A stretch of DNA of 33,156 bases from Gemmatimonadales bacterium (lineage in GTDB: Bacteria; Gemmatimonadota; Gemmatimonadetes; Gemmatimonadales; JACORV01). Below, in pieces: positions 1 through 7,956 of this stretch. The notes under the pieces were generated by a model. That model did not search any database, was not told the origin of the DNA, and worked only from the letters and a program-made list of their open reading frames with translations. Within the stretch, counting starts at the first letter, position 1. Every line of letters begins with the position of its first letter. The stretch spans positions 1 through 33,156 of the forward strand of contig DATJUT010000039.1 in NCBI GenBank assembly GCA_035502185.1, written 5' to 3'. A program made the position numbers and the translations under genes.

Positions 1-836
1 GCGATCGGGTCGGCGAAGCCCTCGGGCATGACGCCCACCACGGTGAACGGCTCGCCGCTCATCGTCAGGCTGCGCCCGAGGACGCGCGGGTCGCCGTGAA
101 ACCGCTCGAGCCACAGCCGATGGCTCAGCACCACGAGCGGCGCGCCGACGCCCTCGTCGATGTTCGGCCCGTTCTCCTCGTCCCGGTCGAAGCCGCGGCC
201 CAGCGCCGGCGGCGTGCGCAGCACGTCGAAGTAGTCGGCGCTCACCTGCAGCGTGCGGATCCGGCGGACGTCGTCGCCGGAGCCGATGTCGGCGCCGGTC
301 TCGTCGTACGTGTTGGTGGCGGCGATGGCCTGCAGCGTGCTCGACGGCCCGCGGTAGGCGAGGAAATGGACCGGCGTCACGAACGACTCGGCCGTCGGGC
401 GCTGGACCCACGCGGCGTAGATCCGCACCAGCTGTCCCGGCGAGGCGTAGGGGAGCGGCTTGAGGAGCACCGCGTCCACGGCGCTGAAGACGGCCGTGGT
501 GCCGCCGATGCCGAGCGCCAGGGTGAGGACGACGGCGGTGGTGAAGCCCGGGCTGGTCCGCAGGCTCCGCCACGCGTAGCCCAGGTCCCGCGCGGCGACG
601 TCGAGCCAGGAGACGCCGCGCTCGTCGCGACTCTCGTCCTTGGTGCGCTCGACGCCGCCCAGCGCGATGCGCGCTTGCCGCATCGCCTCGGCCGGTTCCA
701 CGCCGGCCTGCACGAGCTGCTCGGCCTCGCGTTCGAGGTGGTAGCGCAGCTCCTCGTCGAGGTCGCGCTCCAGCCCGCCCCGCCGGAACACCGCGCGCAG
801 CCGGTAGCGCGCCTCGCTCAGCCACTCGCGCAGCAC
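1..836 (-). CDS. ADOP-type ABC transporter permease, N-terminal part (cut by window edge)
   Basis: The frame reads from a GTG at 836 to the window edge (278 codons), so only the N-terminal part is seen. It starts with the cytoplasmic ADOP N-domain (EARYRLRAVFRR, then DLDEELRYHLEREAEQL and an ARIALGG motif). Near residues 85-125 follows the WRSLRTSPGFT motif with the first membrane helix (LTLALGIGGTTAVFSAV), then the beginning of the MacB-like periplasmic domain (SADYFDVLRTPP, LGRGF). The family comprises about 800-residue duplicated FtsX/MacB permeases, common in Acidobacteriota and Gemmatimonadota and usually paired with a PadR regulator. That is exactly the context here: padR ends 11 bases upstream, so the two are co-transcribed. 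An AGG-rich ribosome site lies in the gap. The substrate is unknown. The assignment is secure at family level. Confidence 0.9.
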   Translation of the reverse strand, partial: MLREWLSEARYRLRAVFRRGGLERDLDEELRYHLEREAEQLVQAGVEPAEAMRQARIALGGVERTKDESRDERGVSWLDVAARDLGYAWRSLRTSPGFTTAVVLTLALGIGGTTAVFSAVDAVLLKPLPYASPGQLVRIYAAWVQRPTAESFVTPVHFLAYRGPSSTLQAIAATNTYDETGADIGSGDDVRRIRTLQVSADYFDVLRTPPALGRGFDRDEENGPNIDEGVGAPLVVLSHRLWLERFHGDPRVLGRSLTMSGEPFTVVGVMPEGFADPI

Positions 837-847
837 GGCCGTCCTGC

Positions 848-1180
848 CTACGCCATCCTCAGGACCAGCGCCACCGCCGCCGTCAGCTGCCGCCAGCTGT
901 CGGCCTCGGTCTCGAGCTGCTTCCGCCCCGTGCGCGTCAGCTCGTAGAACTTGGCCCGGCGGTTGTTGTCGGACGCGCCCCAGCGGGGCGCGATCCAGCC
1001 GCGCCGCTCCAGGCGGTGCAGCGCCGGATACAGCGAGCCCTGCGGCACCTGCAGCGTGGCGCGCGAGACCTGGTGGAGACGCTCGGAGATCGCCCAGCCG
1101 TGCTGCGGGCCGAGCGACAGCGCCTTCAGGATCAGCAGGTCCAGGGTGCCCTGCGGGAGATCGAGCCGCTCGTCGGTCAC
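848..1180 (-). CDS. PadR family transcriptional regulator
   Basis: The protein has 110 residues, the normal size for the short PadR class. The winged-helix core is clear: LPQGTLDLLILKAL in helix 1, HGWAISERL, then the recognition segment QGSLYPALHRLERRGW and the wing (KFYELTRTGRKQL). These proteins are usually repressors of the adjacent operon. The start is GTG at 1180; an AAGGGG ribosome site about 8 bases upstream lies inside the right half of an inverted repeat, which suggests that the protein represses itself and the ADOP permease behind it. The inducing ligand cannot be told from sequence. Confidence 0.93.
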   Translation of the reverse strand: MTDERLDLPQGTLDLLILKALSLGPQHGWAISERLHQVSRATLQVPQGSLYPALHRLERRGWIAPRWGASDNNRRAKFYELTRTGRKQLETEADSWRQLTAAVALVLRMA

Positions 1181-1186
1181 GCGTGT

Positions 1187-1240
1187 CCCCTTGCGCTTCT
1201 ACAGGACAGGATAGGCACCCACCTGTAGAAGTGCAAGGGG
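1187..1240 (-). promoter_or_regulatory. padR promoter overlapped by a near-perfect 19-base inverted repeat (probable PadR operator)
   Basis: CCCCTTGCGCTTCTACAGG at 1187-1205 is repeated in inverted form at 1222-1240 with one mismatch in 19 and a 16-base spacer. On the minus strand a -35 hexamer TTGCAC (1236-1231) and a -10 TATCCT (1213-1208) are exactly 17 bases apart. The -35 lies in one arm, the -10 lies in the spacer, and the other arm carries the AAGGGG ribosome site. A dimeric PadR bound here would block both polymerase and ribosome. The inner CTACAGG...CCTGTAG resembles the TACA/TGTA half-sites typical of PadR operators. Confidence 0.75.
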
Positions 1241-1293
1241 AGCGCCGGCCCGCGCGGCCGGGATCCGCGGACGGCCGCGCGCCAGGCCCCGCG

Positions 1294-3102
1294 TCAGAAC
1301 CCCGCCGGCCGCTCGGCGACGACCCCGACGGCGCTCTCGAGCGCCAGGCCCGCGCGCGCCAGCGTCCCCTCGTCGAACAGGCGCCCGATCAGCGTGATGC
1401 CGTGCGGGACGCGCCGCGGCGGCGAGAACTTGGGGAGTGGATGCGCCGGATCCGGTGCCCAGTCGCTGCGCGCCTCCGCGACCTCGACGAAGCCCGCCCG
1501 CAGGGTGAGCGAGGGGTGGCCGGTGAAGTTGGTGATCGTCAGCTGCTCGTCCCGGAGCGAGGGCACCTGCAGCAGGTCCACCTGCGAGAGGACGCGCGCC
1601 ATCTCCTGCGCCACCCGCCGGCGCAGCCGGTCGGCCTGCACCAGGTCCACCGCCGAGAGGAACCGCGACTGGCGGAACAGGTTGGGCCAGGCGTCGTCCA
1701 CCTGCATCCGCAGCGTGTCGTCCTGCCCGCCGAGCGTCAGCTCCTCGAACGACGCGGCAGCCTCGGCGAACAGGACCGGCATCAGGGACGAATAGGGCCA
1801 GTCCGGCAGCGTCACGGGCGTCGGCACCATCCCGAGCGAGCGCATGGTCTCGAGCGCGGTGCGGTCCACGTCGGTCGCGGGGCTCTCCTTCATCCACGCG
1901 TCGACGTAGCCGACCTTGAGGCCCCGGACCGGCCGGGTGGCGTCGAAGTCCAGCCGGCACGGCACGCTCGACGGGTCGCCCGCGTCGGGACCGGTGATCG
2001 CGCGCAGCACCAGCATCGCGTCCTCGACCGACCGCGTCATCGGGCCGAGCTTGTCGAGCGACCAGCAGAGCGTCATGGCGCCGCCGCGCGGCACGCGGCC
2101 GAACGTCGGCCGCAGGCCGGTCAGTCCGCAGCGCATCGACGGGCTCACAATGCTGCCGTCGGTCTCGCTGCCGATGGCGAACGCGACCAGGCCCGCGGCG
2201 GTCGCGGCGCCCGGTCCGCAGCTGGACCCGGACGCCCCCTCCTCGAGCAGCCAGGGGTTCATCGTCTGGCCGCCGAACCAGACGTCGTTGAGCGCCAGGG
2301 CGCCGAGCGAGAGCTTGGCCACCAGCACCGCGCCCGCCTCGTCGAGCCGCCGCACCACCGTGGAATCCTCGGCCGGGATCCGGTCCCGGAACGGCTCCGC
2401 CCCCCAGGTCGTCCGGATGCCCGCGGTGTCGAGCAGGTCCTTGACCCCGTACGGAATGCCGTGCAGGGGGCCGCGGTACCGGCCCGCCGCCATCTCGCGG
2501 TCGGCCTGCGCCGCCCGGTCCAGCGCGCGGTCCTTCGCGAGGGTGATGACGGCGTTGACCTTCGCGTTGAGCCGCTCGATGCGGCTCAGGTAGATGCCGG
2601 TGAGCCGGGTCGAGGTGAGCTGGCGCGACTCGATCCAGCGCGAGAGCCGCGCCACCGGCGCGAAGGCGATGTCGTCGTCGCTCGATGGCAGCGGCGCGAC
2701 GGCTGCGCTGCGGACGAACCGGTCGCGCGGGGGCCCCGCCTGGGCGCCGGGGATCGCCGGGTTCCACCCCAGCGCCGGCGTGTCGGTCGGAGCCAGGGCG
2801 ACCTTGCGCGGGCCGGCCCGCCGCTCGAGGTACGGCGCCAGGGATCTGCGCCACGAGCGCGCGGCCTGCGTCCGGTGCGCGGGCGTCATCGCGACCTGCG
2901 CCAGCTTCTCGGCCTCGGCGAAAGTCGCCTCGGTGACCGGCGGGCCGGAGCCTGGGCCTGTCCCGAAGGTCGGCGGCGCGCCGGGCGCCGGCGTCTGCTG
3001 GCCGGCCGCGGCGCTCGCGCCCCTGCCGCCCTCGCGGCAGGCGCCGGCGACGGCGAGCAGGGCGACGGGCGCCTGGATCAGGAACTGGCGGCGGGTGTTC
3101 AT
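1294..3102 (-). CDS. amidase-signature family hydrolase, exported lipoprotein
   Basis: From ATG 3102 the product is 602 residues. This start is preferred over codons further upstream because GGAGG lies 5 bases before it and the protein then begins with an export signal (MNTRRQFLIQAPVALL) ending in a lipobox AGAC. The N-terminal ~140 residues are low-complexity and family-specific; the amidase-signature domain follows. The catalytic triad can be placed by comparison with FAAH: Lys221 in YGVKDLLDTAG, cis-Ser293 in GSSCGPG and nucleophile Ser317 in ETDGSIVSPS, with the FAAH spacing of 24 between the serines. The family hydrolyses amides; the substrate here is unknown. The usual GSSGG reads GSSCG, a mild oddity. 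The twin Arg suggests Tat or Sec export. GatA is unlikely because of the export signal. Confidence 0.85.
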   Translation of the reverse strand: MNTRRQFLIQAPVALLAVAGACREGGRGASAAAGQQTPAPGAPPTFGTGPGSGPPVTEATFAEAEKLAQVAMTPAHRTQAARSWRRSLAPYLERRAGPRKVALAPTDTPALGWNPAIPGAQAGPPRDRFVRSAAVAPLPSSDDDIAFAPVARLSRWIESRQLTSTRLTGIYLSRIERLNAKVNAVITLAKDRALDRAAQADREMAAGRYRGPLHGIPYGVKDLLDTAGIRTTWGAEPFRDRIPAEDSTVVRRLDEAGAVLVAKLSLGALALNDVWFGGQTMNPWLLEEGASGSSCGPGAATAAGLVAFAIGSETDGSIVSPSMRCGLTGLRPTFGRVPRGGAMTLCWSLDKLGPMTRSVEDAMLVLRAITGPDAGDPSSVPCRLDFDATRPVRGLKVGYVDAWMKESPATDVDRTALETMRSLGMVPTPVTLPDWPYSSLMPVLFAEAAASFEELTLGGQDDTLRMQVDDAWPNLFRQSRFLSAVDLVQADRLRRRVAQEMARVLSQVDLLQVPSLRDEQLTITNFTGHPSLTLRAGFVEVAEARSDWAPDPAHPLPKFSPPRRVPHGITLIGRLFDEGTLARAGLALESAVGVVAERPAGF

Positions 3103-3158
3103 CACGGCCTCCGGAGCGGTGCGGTAGCGGTCCGGCTCGGATGCGACGGGGGTGCCCA

Positions 3159-3164
3159 ATAATA
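3159..3164 (-). promoter_or_regulatory. possible -10 element for the amidase gene
   Basis: On the minus strand TATTAT occurs in the otherwise extremely GC-rich 132-base gap between the FAD monooxygenase stop (3235) and the amidase start (3102). It would give a leader of about 50 bases. No convincing -35 hexamer is seen at 16-18 bases, so this rests on base composition and the -10 match only. Confidence 0.35.
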
Positions 3165-3234
3165 CGCCCCGGCCCGCGCGCCGCACGACCGGGCCGGCGC
3201 CGCCCGCGGCCGGACGGCGACGCCCGCCGGCACG

Positions 3235-4410
3235 TCACGACACCTCGAGCGGCCCGAACCCCCGCAACAGGGACGTCTCCAGCTCCCGCTGGCGCACGAG
3301 CTGCCGCACCACCAGCGCCGGCGGGAAGCGGCGCATCACCCAGCCGTGCCACCAGGCGCGGAGCGCGCTCCGCGTCAGCAGCAGGTCGAGGTTCGACTCG
3401 GCAGCGCGGTGGTAGTGCGCGATGACCGGCTGCATCAGGCCGTTGAAGGTCGCCAGCGCGCGCGGCACGTCCGGAGTCTCGCGCAGCGACTTGTCGAGCG
3501 CCTCGGCGCCCAGCAGACCCATGGAGGCCCCCATGCCCGACAGGAAGCTCGGGCAGTACCCCGCGTCGCCGAGCAGGACCACCCGGCCCCTCGACAGCTC
3601 CGGCAGCGAGATCATTCCGACGCTGTCGCAGAAGACGTAGGCGCTGTCGGCCACGCGATCCACCAGGTCGCGGATCTTCGGCGGGAAGCGGTGACACGCC
3701 TGGTGCATCAGTGGGCGGACCTGATCCGACGGCGTGCCCGGGTTCAGCACGCCGCGGAAATACGACTGGATCACCAGCTTCCCATCCGGAAGAGGGAACA
3801 GCTGCACCGTCGTCCCCGGCTCGACGAACAGCTGGCACACCCGGTCGGGGACGTCGTGGCTCCCGTCCACCACCGCGGCGGAGTAGATGACGTCGAAGGG
3901 GCGGAATCCCTGGTCGCCCCACACCATCCGCCTGGTCGCCGAGCGGAGCCCCTCGGCGACCACGACGAGATCGAACCGCTCGCGGCGGCCGTCGGACCAG
4001 GCCACGTCGACCCCGGCCGCGCCCGGCTCGAGTGCCGTGAGGTGCACGCCGAACCGCACGGGGACGACCGTGTCCGCGGCGGCGAACAGCACGTGGTGCA
4101 GATCGGACCGCAGCAGGAAGACCGACCCCTTCACCGCCCGGTTCAGCAGCTCGAGCGGGAACTCCTGCACGAACTCGCCCTTCGCGTCGTACACCTGCGT
4201 GACGCGATACGGGATGCCGACGCGCCGGACTGCGTCCAGCAGCCCGAGAGAATGGACGATGCCGAGGCCGAAGTACTTGAGCGACAGCATGTAGCCGAGC
4301 CGGCGGAACGCCGGTGCGCTGTCCACCGTGACCACGTCGTGGCCGCTCGCGCGCAGGAACAGCGTCGCCGCGGAGCCGGTGATGCCGGCGCCCGACACCA
4401 GGATTCTCAC
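3235..4410 (-). CDS. FAD-dependent monooxygenase (PHBH fold, TetX/UbiH-like)
   Basis: The 391-residue protein has the three hallmarks of class A flavin monooxygenases: the N-terminal Rossmann motif GAGITGSAATLFL (residues 7-19), a mid-protein region in place of the DG motif (VVVAEGLRSATRR), and the C-terminal FAD ribityl motif GRVVLLGDAGYCPSFLSGMG followed by the helix with LLGAEAL. These enzymes use NAD(P)H and O2 to hydroxylate or otherwise oxygenate small molecules; the substrate is unknown. It starts at ATG 4410, 70 bases after the stop of the 109-residue unknown, so it may be the last gene of the uronate/corrinoid-activator run or have its own promoter. An O2-using enzyme next to corrinoid-activation genes is a contrast worth noting. 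Confidence 0.85.
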   Translation of the reverse strand: MRILVSGAGITGSAATLFLRASGHDVVTVDSAPAFRRLGYMLSLKYFGLGIVHSLGLLDAVRRVGIPYRVTQVYDAKGEFVQEFPLELLNRAVKGSVFLLRSDLHHVLFAAADTVVPVRFGVHLTALEPGAAGVDVAWSDGRRERFDLVVVAEGLRSATRRMVWGDQGFRPFDVIYSAAVVDGSHDVPDRVCQLFVEPGTTVQLFPLPDGKLVIQSYFRGVLNPGTPSDQVRPLMHQACHRFPPKIRDLVDRVADSAYVFCDSVGMISLPELSRGRVVLLGDAGYCPSFLSGMGASMGLLGAEALDKSLRETPDVPRALATFNGLMQPVIAHYHRAAESNLDLLLTRSALRAWWHGWVMRRFPPALVVRQLVRQRELETSLLRGFGPLEVS

Positions 4411-4480
4411 CGCGCGGCCTCCGCGCCGATCGGCGTGGACCTCGCCATCACCCTGGGCGCCCGGTCCGGCTTCTCCTTCT

Positions 4481-4810
4481 TCAACCGAGGCCGACCAGGA
4501 TCTCGGTCTCGCCGACCGCGAGTTCGACGCCGGCCGCCTTGGCGGCCTCGGCGAGCGCGGCCCTGAGCATCGCCACCGGGTCCCGGCTCACCTCGAGCCG
4601 CCGCAGCAGCCCCTCGCCCTTCTTCGTGCCCACCGTGAGGGTGATCTTGAGCCCGCGGCGCTTGCACGCCACGCGGGTGCCGTCGTCGAGCGTGACGTTC
4701 ATCGGCTTGATGAACGCGTCGGCGTAGTGCACGCCCACGCCCGACTTGTCGGCGAACTGCGGCGGCAGCTTCTCCGCCGCCGCCTGGTTGACGTCGCACA
4801 GCTTCTTCAT
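4481..4810 (-). CDS. hypothetical protein, 109 residues
   Basis: I do not recognise this protein. It starts at ATG 4810 behind a GGAG ribosome site and is soluble, with no signal or membrane segment. A basic beta-rich middle (CKRRGLKITLTVGTKKGEG) is followed by a helical Ala-rich stretch (MLRAALAEAAKAAG) and a short strand (ETEILVGLG). It has two cysteines (Cys5, Cys49), both single. It lies 66 bases after the MetH-activation-like gene and runs in the same direction, so its role is probably tied to the two activator proteins upstream. A second frame over the same bases (4407-4799) is mostly Arg/Gly and lacks a ribosome site, so this frame is preferred. Confidence 0.65.
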   Translation of the reverse strand: MKKLCDVNQAAAEKLPPQFADKSGVGVHYADAFIKPMNVTLDDGTRVACKRRGLKITLTVGTKKGEGLLRRLEVSRDPVAMLRAALAEAAKAAGVELAVGETEILVGLG

Positions 4811-4876
4811 CGTCGCTCCGCGTGACCGTTCAGGTTCCCGGCCGCGGCGAGCCGCCCGGAGTCGGGCGCCGCCGCT

Positions 4877-6247
4877 TCAGCCCGCCACCGGCGCGTCCTC
4901 GCGCGCCAGCGCGCAGTGCAGCACTTCCAGCGCCAGCCCCCACTTGTGCTCGCGGCTCGACGCCGTGCAGTAGCAGCCGGCGGCGCTGGTGCCCCGCCGC
5001 CAGCTCACCACCGCGTCGAGCGGGTGGCCGAGCAGCGGCCGCTCGGTGGCGATGGCGCGCATCAGGGCCTCGCCGTCGGCGAGGTACTCGCACATGAACT
5101 TGTGCCCGAGGTCGCCCGGCACCGGGGCGCAGGAGAGATCCACGATCCGGTAGCCCTCCTCCCGCGACGCGAGCCGGATCCGGTACTCGAACGCCAGCGG
5201 CTGGCCGAGGTTCGAGCAGGTGGTGCCGTCGTAGCGGAAGGTCGCCTCGACCGACCCGTCGGCGAGGCATCGCATCCGCAGCCGCTCGTCGGCCCAGCGC
5301 CGCAGCACCGCGGGCGCCACCGAGTAGCGGGCGCCGGCCGTGAGCGGCACTCGTGCACCGGCGCCGGCCCCGTTCCCCCCGGCACCGGCCGTGGCGCCGT
5401 CGTCGGGCGACGGGTGCACCGACTCCAGCTGGCGGAGCGGACGGCGGTACGGCGCGCGCCGGTAGCGGCACCCCGCGAGCGCGCAGTTCGCGCACGGCAC
5501 CAGCGTGGTGAGGCGCTGGACGCGCTCGACGTGCGGCGTGAGGCCGAACACCGCGAGCAGCGACTTCTTGGGGCGCAGCATCCCGGTCGGCAGCGCGCGC
5601 ACGCCCTCGGGCAGGTCGCCGCGGCGCTCGAGGCCCACGAGATCCAGCAGCCTGCCCTGGTCGCCGATGTCCCAGTCGGGGTAGCCCGGGCTGTAGTGCG
5701 GCAGGACGGCGAGCGCGCGGCCGTCGGCCCACTCGCAGAGCCGGAACGCGGCCGCCGCGACCAGCGCCTCGACCACCGCCGAGCCGTACACCTCGAGGAA
5801 GAAGTACTCGTCGGGCTTCCCCTCCTCCCACAGCCAGCGCGCGTGCTCCTCGCACGCGCCGCCCGCGCCCACCGCCACCAGCATCGCCGACGTGGCCCCG
5901 GCCTGCGCCAGCATCTCGCCCAGGCGCGGGGCGTCGAAGGCCGTCCCCTCGATCTCGACGCGCCCGCCGGCCAGCGACAGGCCGCCGGCCTGCCGGGCGA
6001 ACCACCACGGCCGGCCGTGCCCGGCGTACCAGCTCCGCGCCCACGCGGCCAGCTCCAGCGAGCGGCCGGTGACCTCGTGTTCCCGGGGCCAGCCCAGGAG
6101 GCGCCGGTACTCCGGCTCCTGGACCACGACCGCGGGCGCGGGGTCGGCCAGCTCGAGCAGCGCGGCGGCGCTCATCGGGCCGCGAGAAGCCTCGGCCGCC
6201 CCGTCACCGTCCGTCGCGCCGCCCGCACGATCCCGCTCGGCCGTCAT
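4877..6247 (-). CDS. MetH activation-domain-like protein with an added Cys-rich C-terminal domain
   Basis: The 456-residue protein starts four bases after the RACo-like gene stops, so the two are translationally close (ATG 6175 is an alternative start). Residues ~30-245 follow the pattern of stand-alone 'vitamin B12-dependent methionine synthase activation domain' proteins: an AMLVAVGAG strand, the PHYSPGYPDWDIGDQ motif (RxSPGYxDW in relatives) and MLRPKKSLLAVFGLTP. A cysteine cluster C252-x2-C255-x4-C260 followed by RYRR comes next, as in these relatives. In MetH this fold docks on the corrinoid and binds S-adenosylmethionine during reductive methylation. Residues ~290-456 are an extra region with six cysteines (344, 373, 386, 425, 427, 445) and conserved-looking YDGTTCSNLG and GCYC segments that I cannot assign. 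The domain call is fairly secure; a job in reactivating or sensing a corrinoid protein is inferred. Confidence 0.72.
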   Translation of the reverse strand: MTAERDRAGGATDGDGAAEASRGPMSAAALLELADPAPAVVVQEPEYRRLLGWPREHEVTGRSLELAAWARSWYAGHGRPWWFARQAGGLSLAGGRVEIEGTAFDAPRLGEMLAQAGATSAMLVAVGAGGACEEHARWLWEEGKPDEYFFLEVYGSAVVEALVAAAAFRLCEWADGRALAVLPHYSPGYPDWDIGDQGRLLDLVGLERRGDLPEGVRALPTGMLRPKKSLLAVFGLTPHVERVQRLTTLVPCANCALAGCRYRRAPYRRPLRQLESVHPSPDDGATAGAGGNGAGAGARVPLTAGARYSVAPAVLRRWADERLRMRCLADGSVEATFRYDGTTCSNLGQPLAFEYRIRLASREEGYRIVDLSCAPVPGDLGHKFMCEYLADGEALMRAIATERPLLGHPLDAVVSWRRGTSAAGCYCTASSREHKWGLALEVLHCALAREDAPVAG

Positions 6248-6251
6248 GGCG

Positions 6252-7946
6252 TCACCGCGGCGCCCCCGGCGCCGGCGGCGGCGCCACCGGCGTCTCCACG
6301 GGCTGGAACTGGCAACCCTCCACGAAGTAGTGGAAGAAGTCCGGATGCGTCTCGAGCCGCACGTGCTCCACGCGCTCGACCAGCTGCTCCAGCTCCGCGC
6401 GCCGCGCCCGCGACAGCAGCGCGATGCTGGCGCCCTCGATGGCGGCGTTGCCCACCTGCCGGATCCGGGCGCCGTCGAGGTTCGGGATGAGCCCGATGCG
6501 CCGGGCCGAGTCCAGGTCGAGGTGGCGGCCGAACCCGCCGGCGAGGTAGAAGACGTCGAGATCCTCGAACCGCACGCCGTAGCGCTCCATCACGATGAAC
6601 AGGCCCGCGACGTTGGCGCCCTTGGCCTGCGCCAGCTCGTTGATGTCGGCCTCGCGCAGCACGATCGGGCGTTCGCCGCGCGCGTCGAGCACCACCTGGC
6701 TCTCGCCGTCCTCGAGCCGGCCGAGCGCGTTCATCCGCCCGGTCCTCAGCAGCTCGCCCAGCGCGTCCACCAGCCCCGAGCCACAGATGCCCTCGGCGGG
6801 GCCCCCGCCGATGGTGGCGGTGCGGAACGCGCCGTCCGGCAGGATGCGCACCTGCTCGATGGCGCCCGGCAGGCCCGGCATCCCGCACAGGATCTTCCCG
6901 CCCTCGAACGCCGGCCCCGCCGGGCAGGACGCGGCGAGGATCCTGTGCCGGTTCCCGACGATCAGCTCGGTGTTGGTGCCGATGTCCATCACGGCCACCA
7001 GGCGCTCCTCGCGCTCGATGTCCACGGCCAGCATGCAGGCCGCCGCGTCGGCGCCGACGTGGCCGCTCACGATCGGCAGCCCGTAGACCCGCGCCCTGGG
7101 GTGGATCGGGAGGCGCAGCCGCGCCGGCGTGGCCGTCACGCAGGTGCCGGCGCGCTGCCCGTCGCGCGCCTCGACCTCGGTGATGGAGCGGTAGGGGTTC
7201 TGGCCGATCGAGTACACGTCGAGCCGGAAGAACAGGTCCCGCATCGTCGAGTTGCCGGCGACCACCATCTCGTAGATGGCGTGCGGGTCCACGCGGAACT
7301 CCTCGATCGCGTGGGTGAGGTACCCGGCGAGGGTGCGCTGGAGCAGCTTCCCGCGGTGGTGGGTGTCGAAGTGGATCCGCGACATCACGTCGGAGCCGCC
7401 GAACCGCTGCGGGTTCTCGAACGACGTGTCGGCGACCGCCTCGCCGCTCTCCAGGTCGAACAGCCGCAGCACCACCGTGGTGGTGCCGAGGTCGGCCGCG
7501 AGCCCCAGCAGCGGGGTGCCGGCCGCGGCGCGCGCGATGGGCCTGCCGTCGAGCAGCACCCGCTCGCCGTCCCGCGTCACGCACGGATCCCGCGGCACGC
7601 TGGCGAGGTGCACGGGGAGGTCGAGCGCGTGGCGCTCGATCCGCATCTCGCCGCGCCGCATCGTGTGGCAGCGCACCAGGCGCGGCGCCGCCGCGCCCTC
7701 CGGCACGGGCAGCACCCGCGCCTGGCACGAGAGGCGGAGGATTCCCGAGAGGTGGCTCTCGGCCGCGGTCCGCGGCGAGAGGTGCTCCATCCCCTCGGCG
7801 ACCTCGACCATGCACTCCTTGCACTTGCCCTGGGTGATGCACGAGGTGGGGACGAACACGCCGAGCGCGCGCGCGGCGTCGAAAATCGACGTGCCCGGCC
7901 GGACGGTGCCGCGCCGGTGGTTGACGTGGAGCTCCACTCCGATCAC
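6252..7946 (-). CDS. RACo/RamA-like reductive activator of corrinoid proteins (2Fe-2S ferredoxin + ASKHA ATPase-like, DUF4445)
   Basis: The product is 564 residues. A plant-type ferredoxin domain at the N-terminus carries four cluster ligands, Cys36, Cys42, Cys45 (C-x5-C-x2-C) and Cys74. A linker follows, then the large DUF4445 ASKHA domain with phosphate-binding loops GLAADLGTTTVVLRLFD and AVMDIGTNTELIVG, the GPAFEGG and GGGPAEGICGSGL motifs, and YLAGGFGRHLDLD. In acetogens and methylotrophic anaerobes this family uses ATP and a ferredoxin-like cluster to reduce inactive Co(II) corrinoid back to Co(I) in methyltransferase systems. It starts at GTG 7946, ten bases after the kinase stop; GTG 7937 is a second choice. 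No corrinoid protein or methyltransferase is encoded nearby, which is the odd feature. The family call is very firm; the partner is unknown. Confidence 0.9.
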   Translation of the reverse strand: MIGVELHVNHRRGTVRPGTSIFDAARALGVFVPTSCITQGKCKECMVEVAEGMEHLSPRTAAESHLSGILRLSCQARVLPVPEGAAAPRLVRCHTMRRGEMRIERHALDLPVHLASVPRDPCVTRDGERVLLDGRPIARAAAGTPLLGLAADLGTTTVVLRLFDLESGEAVADTSFENPQRFGGSDVMSRIHFDTHHRGKLLQRTLAGYLTHAIEEFRVDPHAIYEMVVAGNSTMRDLFFRLDVYSIGQNPYRSITEVEARDGQRAGTCVTATPARLRLPIHPRARVYGLPIVSGHVGADAAACMLAVDIEREERLVAVMDIGTNTELIVGNRHRILAASCPAGPAFEGGKILCGMPGLPGAIEQVRILPDGAFRTATIGGGPAEGICGSGLVDALGELLRTGRMNALGRLEDGESQVVLDARGERPIVLREADINELAQAKGANVAGLFIVMERYGVRFEDLDVFYLAGGFGRHLDLDSARRIGLIPNLDGARIRQVGNAAIEGASIALLSRARRAELEQLVERVEHVRLETHPDFFHYFVEGCQFQPVETPVAPPPAPGAPR

Positions 7947-7956
7947 GCGGGGCGGC

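Noticed and set aside
4407-4799. Second minus-strand frame overlapping the 109-residue unknown
   Set aside because: It is Arg/Gly repeats with no ribosome site; the frame starting at 4810 has one and a protein-like composition.
4481-7946. The activator pair as proof of a complete corrinoid methyltransferase system
   Set aside because: No B12-binding DxHxxG protein and no methyltransferase barrel is encoded in the window, so only activation proteins can be claimed.
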